The notes under the pieces were generated by a model. It saw only the letters and a program-made list of their open reading frames with translations, had not been told where the DNA came from and ran no database searches. From positions 1 through 64,000 of the forward strand of contig NZ_JAERJD010000004.1 in the NCBI RefSeq assembly GCF_018257795.1: a DNA stretch of 64,000 nucleotides. The letters run 5' to 3'. Positions 63,137 through 64,000 of the stretch are shown here, piece after piece. The DNA is from Citrobacter sp. JGM124 (GTDB lineage Bacteria; Pseudomonadota; Gammaproteobacteria; Enterobacterales; Enterobacteriaceae). The position numbers and the translations under genes are program-made. How positions within the stretch are numbered: the first letter of the stretch is position 1; each line of letters begins with the position of its first letter.

Positions 63137-64000
63137 TTACTTATCTTCACTGTAAGCACGCTCACCAAACATACCTGAATCGAGGTCTTCACCTATTTTA
63201 CTTTGGTCAACTCTGACCGGGGTGAATTTGTTGATTAGCCACAAAATAAGCAGTGTGAATACAAATGACCAGATAGAAGTAAACGCCACGGCGACAATTT
63301 GTTTAAAGATCTGAGTGAACCCACCACCTGACAGTAATCCTTCAGGCCCTGCTGGGTTCCAGATGGTTGAACAGAATATACCGAGGATAATCGAACCGGT
63401 TACCCCTCCGACACCGTGGACACCAAATACGTCCAGTGCGTCATCAAGATGTCTTCTGACGAGAATAACGGCGAAGTAACAAACACAGGCGGCGATAATC
63501 CCGATCAGTGCTGCTGACTGCACCGAAACATAGCCAGAGGCTGGGGTAATAGTGGCTAAACCGGCCACTGAGCCAGTCAGAAAACCGACCAGTTTTGGGC
63601 GACCCGTATGTATTTTCTCAATAATCAACCAGGCAACACCGGCGAATGCGGCAGCTGTATGGGTGGTAACAAAAGCAGACACGGTAACGGTATTTACACG
63701 CAGTTCAGAGCCAGCGTTGAAACCAAACCAGCCGAACCACAACAGGCCAGCACCCAGGGCAATATAAGGGATATTGTGTGTGCCATCCGATTTGATCATA
63801 CGTTTGCCCACATACAATGCGGAAGCTAACGCAGCGAAACCAGCGGTGGCATGGACCACAATCCCTCCGGCAAAGTCAACCACACCCCATTTGTAGAAGA
63901 TACCATCCGGGCTCCAGACCATATGCACAAACGGGCAGTAGACCAGCAGTGTCCATAATGTCAGGAAGATAAGGTAAGCCGAAAAGTTAACGCGGTTGGC
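63137..64000 (-). CDS. Ammonium transporter, C-terminal part (gene continues past the window)
   Basis: The last 287 codons of an Amt/MEP-family ammonium channel, open to the window edge. The reading frame continues without a start codon required through 64000 (ANRVNFSAYLIFLTLWTLLVYCPF). Family landmarks include VDFAGGIVVHATAGFAALASAL, GAGLLWFGWFGFNAGSELRVN (with the conserved pore Asn and Gly), the twin pore His regions (TTHTAAAFAGV; DVFGVHGVGGVTGSIILG) and a cytoplasmic tail after INKFTPVRVDQ. It is not followed by further genes of the same operon in this window, and no glnK is seen. Confidence 0.93.
   Translation of the reverse strand, partial: ANRVNFSAYLIFLTLWTLLVYCPFVHMVWSPDGIFYKWGVVDFAGGIVVHATAGFAALASALYVGKRMIKSDGTHNIPYIALGAGLLWFGWFGFNAGSELRVNTVTVSAFVTTHTAAAFAGVAWLIIEKIHTGRPKLVGFLTGSVAGLATITPASGYVSVQSAALIGIIAACVCYFAVILVRRHLDDALDVFGVHGVGGVTGSIILGIFCSTIWNPAGPEGLLSGGGFTQIFKQIVAVAFTSIWSFVFTLLILWLINKFTPVRVDQSKIGEDLDSGMFGERAYSEDK

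Overview
The window comes from a member of the order Enterobacterales. Housekeeping proteins from yieP to phoU match the Escherichia coli proteins closely in length and sequence, and the gene order around the replication origin is the enterobacterial one. I cannot name the genus. Base composition is moderate, with clearly AT-rich stretches at 14.3-14.7 kb and in the fructan locus, and a plant-, nectar- or insect-associated lifestyle is only a guess from the sugar genes.

Layout. 1-260: promoters and leader of a ribosomal RNA operon that runs left, out of the window (16S is not included). 0.4-2.5 kb: yieP and hsrA. 2.5-8.4 kb: the ribose operon rbsDACBKR on the minus strand with two RbsR-type operators. 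8.5-13.5 kb: kup and ravA-viaA. 13.6-14.7 kb: an unrecognised 218-residue gene in very AT-rich DNA. 14.7-19.9 kb: asnA, asnC, mioC, a textbook oriC of 245 bp, mnmG and rsmG. 20.3-27.4 kb: the complete atpIBEFHAGDC operon for F1Fo ATP synthase.

27.5-37.8 kb: a ten-gene block inserted between atpC and glmU, which are neighbours in E. coli. Running left are a polar amino-acid-type ABC uptake system (binding protein plus a fused permease-ATPase) and a class II aldolase. Running right are a LysR regulator and a tightly coupled run of flavin monooxygenase, Rid-family protein, DUF1028 protein, M20 amidohydrolase, D-2-hydroxyacid dehydrogenase and PhyH-type 2-oxoglutarate dioxygenase. It looks like an import-and-degradation pathway for a nitrogen-containing small molecule that I cannot assign; this is the best candidate here for an undescribed system.

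38.2-41.8 kb: glmU-glmS (UDP-GlcNAc supply), with two NagC-like sites upstream. 42-46.1 kb: periplasmic asparaginase, an MFS exporter with a divergent LysR regulator, and a VUT-family membrane protein. 46.3-54.3 kb: a sucrose/fructan locus of LacI regulator, sugar/proton symporter, cytoplasmic GH32 invertase, two OmpG-like porins and a periplasmic GH32-like enzyme, controlled by two identical operators and a CRP site. 54.5-59.2 kb: pstSCAB-phoU behind five phased PhoB half-sites. 59.2-64 kb: yiiM, sodA, a DUF1275 membrane protein, a Kch-type potassium channel and the C-terminal part of an ammonium transporter; this arrangement differs from E. coli, where sodA-yiiM, kch and amtB lie elsewhere.

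Most highly expressed genes (rrn to the left, atp, glm and pst to the right) point away from oriC, as expected for co-orientation with replication. I saw no transposase, integrase, tRNA gene or CRISPR array.
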